Source: Candidatus Izemoplasma sp.
GTDB taxonomy: Bacteria; Bacillota_I; Bacilli_A; Izemoplasmatales; Izemoplasmataceae
Direction of reading: 5' to 3'
NCBI GenBank assembly: GCA_029939615.1
Contig: JAOZSP010000077.1
Location: 1,152 to 7,188, forward strand
DNA: 6,037 nucleotides
Position numbers and translations under genes: made by a program. Positions 5,816-6,037 of the stretch are shown piece by piece. Under the pieces are notes generated by a model that saw nothing but the letters and a program-made list of their open reading frames with translations, made no database searches and had not been told where the DNA came from. Every line of letters begins with the position of its first letter. Within the stretch, counting starts at the first letter, position 1.

Positions 5816-6037
5816 ATAAATACGAGGAACTAGAAATAGTAGTAAAATATTAATCTTATAGAGACCTAATGGTGGTGTGAATTAGGAGATTAAATTTATG
5901 AATTAGTCTAGGGAGTAAAATAAGTGCAACTCGGGAGCTTATTTCGTTAGACTTGCGTTAAAAGATAAAGTGCTAGATTATTCTAGAACAAAGGTGGTAC
6001 CGCGGAAATTATTTCGTCCTTATTTTTAAGGACGATT
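5816..6037 (+). promoter_or_regulatory. T-box riboswitch (tRNA-sensing leader), specifier probably UUA (Leu)
   Basis: The hallmark T-box AAGGTGGTACCGCGG lies at 5991-6005, followed by a terminator hairpin. Stem I can be drawn: CTAGA (5830-5834) with TCTAG (5907-5911); a loop E motif AGTA (5838-5841) opposite GAA (5900-5902); GTAAA (5842-5846) with TTTAT (5895-5899); TTAATCT (5850-5856) with AGATTAA (5887-5893); an AGAGA bulge (5860-5864); and CCTAAT/ATTAGG (5865-5870/5881-5886) closing the loop GGTGGTGTGA. A second hairpin pairs AAATAAG (5918-5924) with CTTATTT (5938-5944), and Stem III pairs CTAGA with TCTAG (5973-5986). Antiterminator helix AAGG (5991-5994) with CCTT (6018-6021) competes with the terminator. 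TGGT (5995-5998) pairs with the NCCA end of a tRNA having discriminator A. After GAA comes TTAG, so the specifier is best read as UUA (Leu); AUU (Ile) one base earlier is the alternative. Uncharged tRNA should allow readthrough into the gene beyond the window. No gene lies in 5795-6037. Confidence 0.95.
6014..6037 (+). terminator. T-box regulated terminator, cut by the window edge
   Basis: TCGTCCTTA (6014-6022) pairs with the complementary arm at 6027-6035 around the loop TTTT. The expected T run begins with TT at 6036-6037 and continues outside the window. CCTT (6018-6021) is shared with the antiterminator, so the two structures exclude each other, as in class I (transcriptional) T-box leaders. 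Confidence 0.88.

Noticed and set aside
5815..5820. TATAAA as the -10 box of the T-box leader
   Set aside because: The site 17 bases upstream (TAATGT at 5792-5797) is a poor -35, and initiation there would start inside the Stem I base. TTGATA-N17-TATTAT just upstream is much stronger.
5903..5906. T-box specifier read as UAG (5904-5906), or as Ser codons AGT (5905-5907) or TCT (5907-5909)
   Set aside because: UAG is a stop codon with no ordinary tRNA. The Ser readings conflict with TGGT, which requires discriminator A whereas bacterial tRNA-Ser has G, and they would use lower-helix bases.
1..6037. Search for CRISPR repeats, insertion-sequence ends, tRNA genes, phage or defence genes
   Set aside because: No spaced direct repeats, paired inverted repeats flanking a transposase, cloverleaf sequence or defence-type domain was recognised. 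The only repeats are terminator arms and T-box helices.

Overview
The window is A+T-rich DNA (well under 40% G+C by eye) with TTA/ATT/AAA-dominated codon use, purine-rich Shine-Dalgarno sites, near-consensus sigma-A-type -10 boxes and a T-box riboswitch. This points to a low-G+C Firmicute or a Mollicutes-like relative. Tryptophan is read from TGG in the two genes that contain it, and the six genes end only in TAA or TAG. Nothing therefore suggests the mycoplasma code, which fits Acholeplasma/Izemoplasma/Haloplasma-type lineages or AT-rich Bacilli/Clostridia. I cannot name the species.

Left two thirds (1-3947, + strand): a citrate lyase locus. It holds the 3' end of citE (beta subunit), citF (alpha subunit), citC (acetyl-CoA-independent activation ligase) and a fused citX-citG gene that makes and attaches the 2'-(5''-phosphoribosyl)-3'-dephospho-CoA prosthetic group to the acyl carrier subunit CitD. 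CitD should lie upstream, outside the window. Together these enzymes build and activate the complex that splits citrate into acetate and oxaloacetate. An intrinsic terminator overlaps the citF stop codon, and a new promoter follows directly. The subunit genes (citE-citF) and the maturation genes (citC-citXG) therefore look like two transcription units, although they lie side by side.

Middle (3947-4906): a bidirectional terminator, then on the minus strand a radical SAM gene of the YtqA/YhcC (TIGR01212) family, which is tied to wobble-uridine modification of tRNA in Gram-positive bacteria.

Right (4907-6037): a short divergent promoter region, a gene for a four-segment membrane protein resembling DUF1189, and a T-box riboswitch. 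The T-box promoter lies in the end of the DUF1189-like gene, and its terminator hairpin meets the window edge. The T-box should control an aminoacyl-tRNA synthetase or amino-acid gene just outside the window. The T-box bulge (TGGT) calls for a tRNA with discriminator A; the best specifier reading is UUA (Leu), with AUU (Ile) as the alternative.

I see no mobile element, CRISPR array or defence system. The window is mostly recognisable metabolism. The points of interest are its compact regulation and a few departures from family norms.
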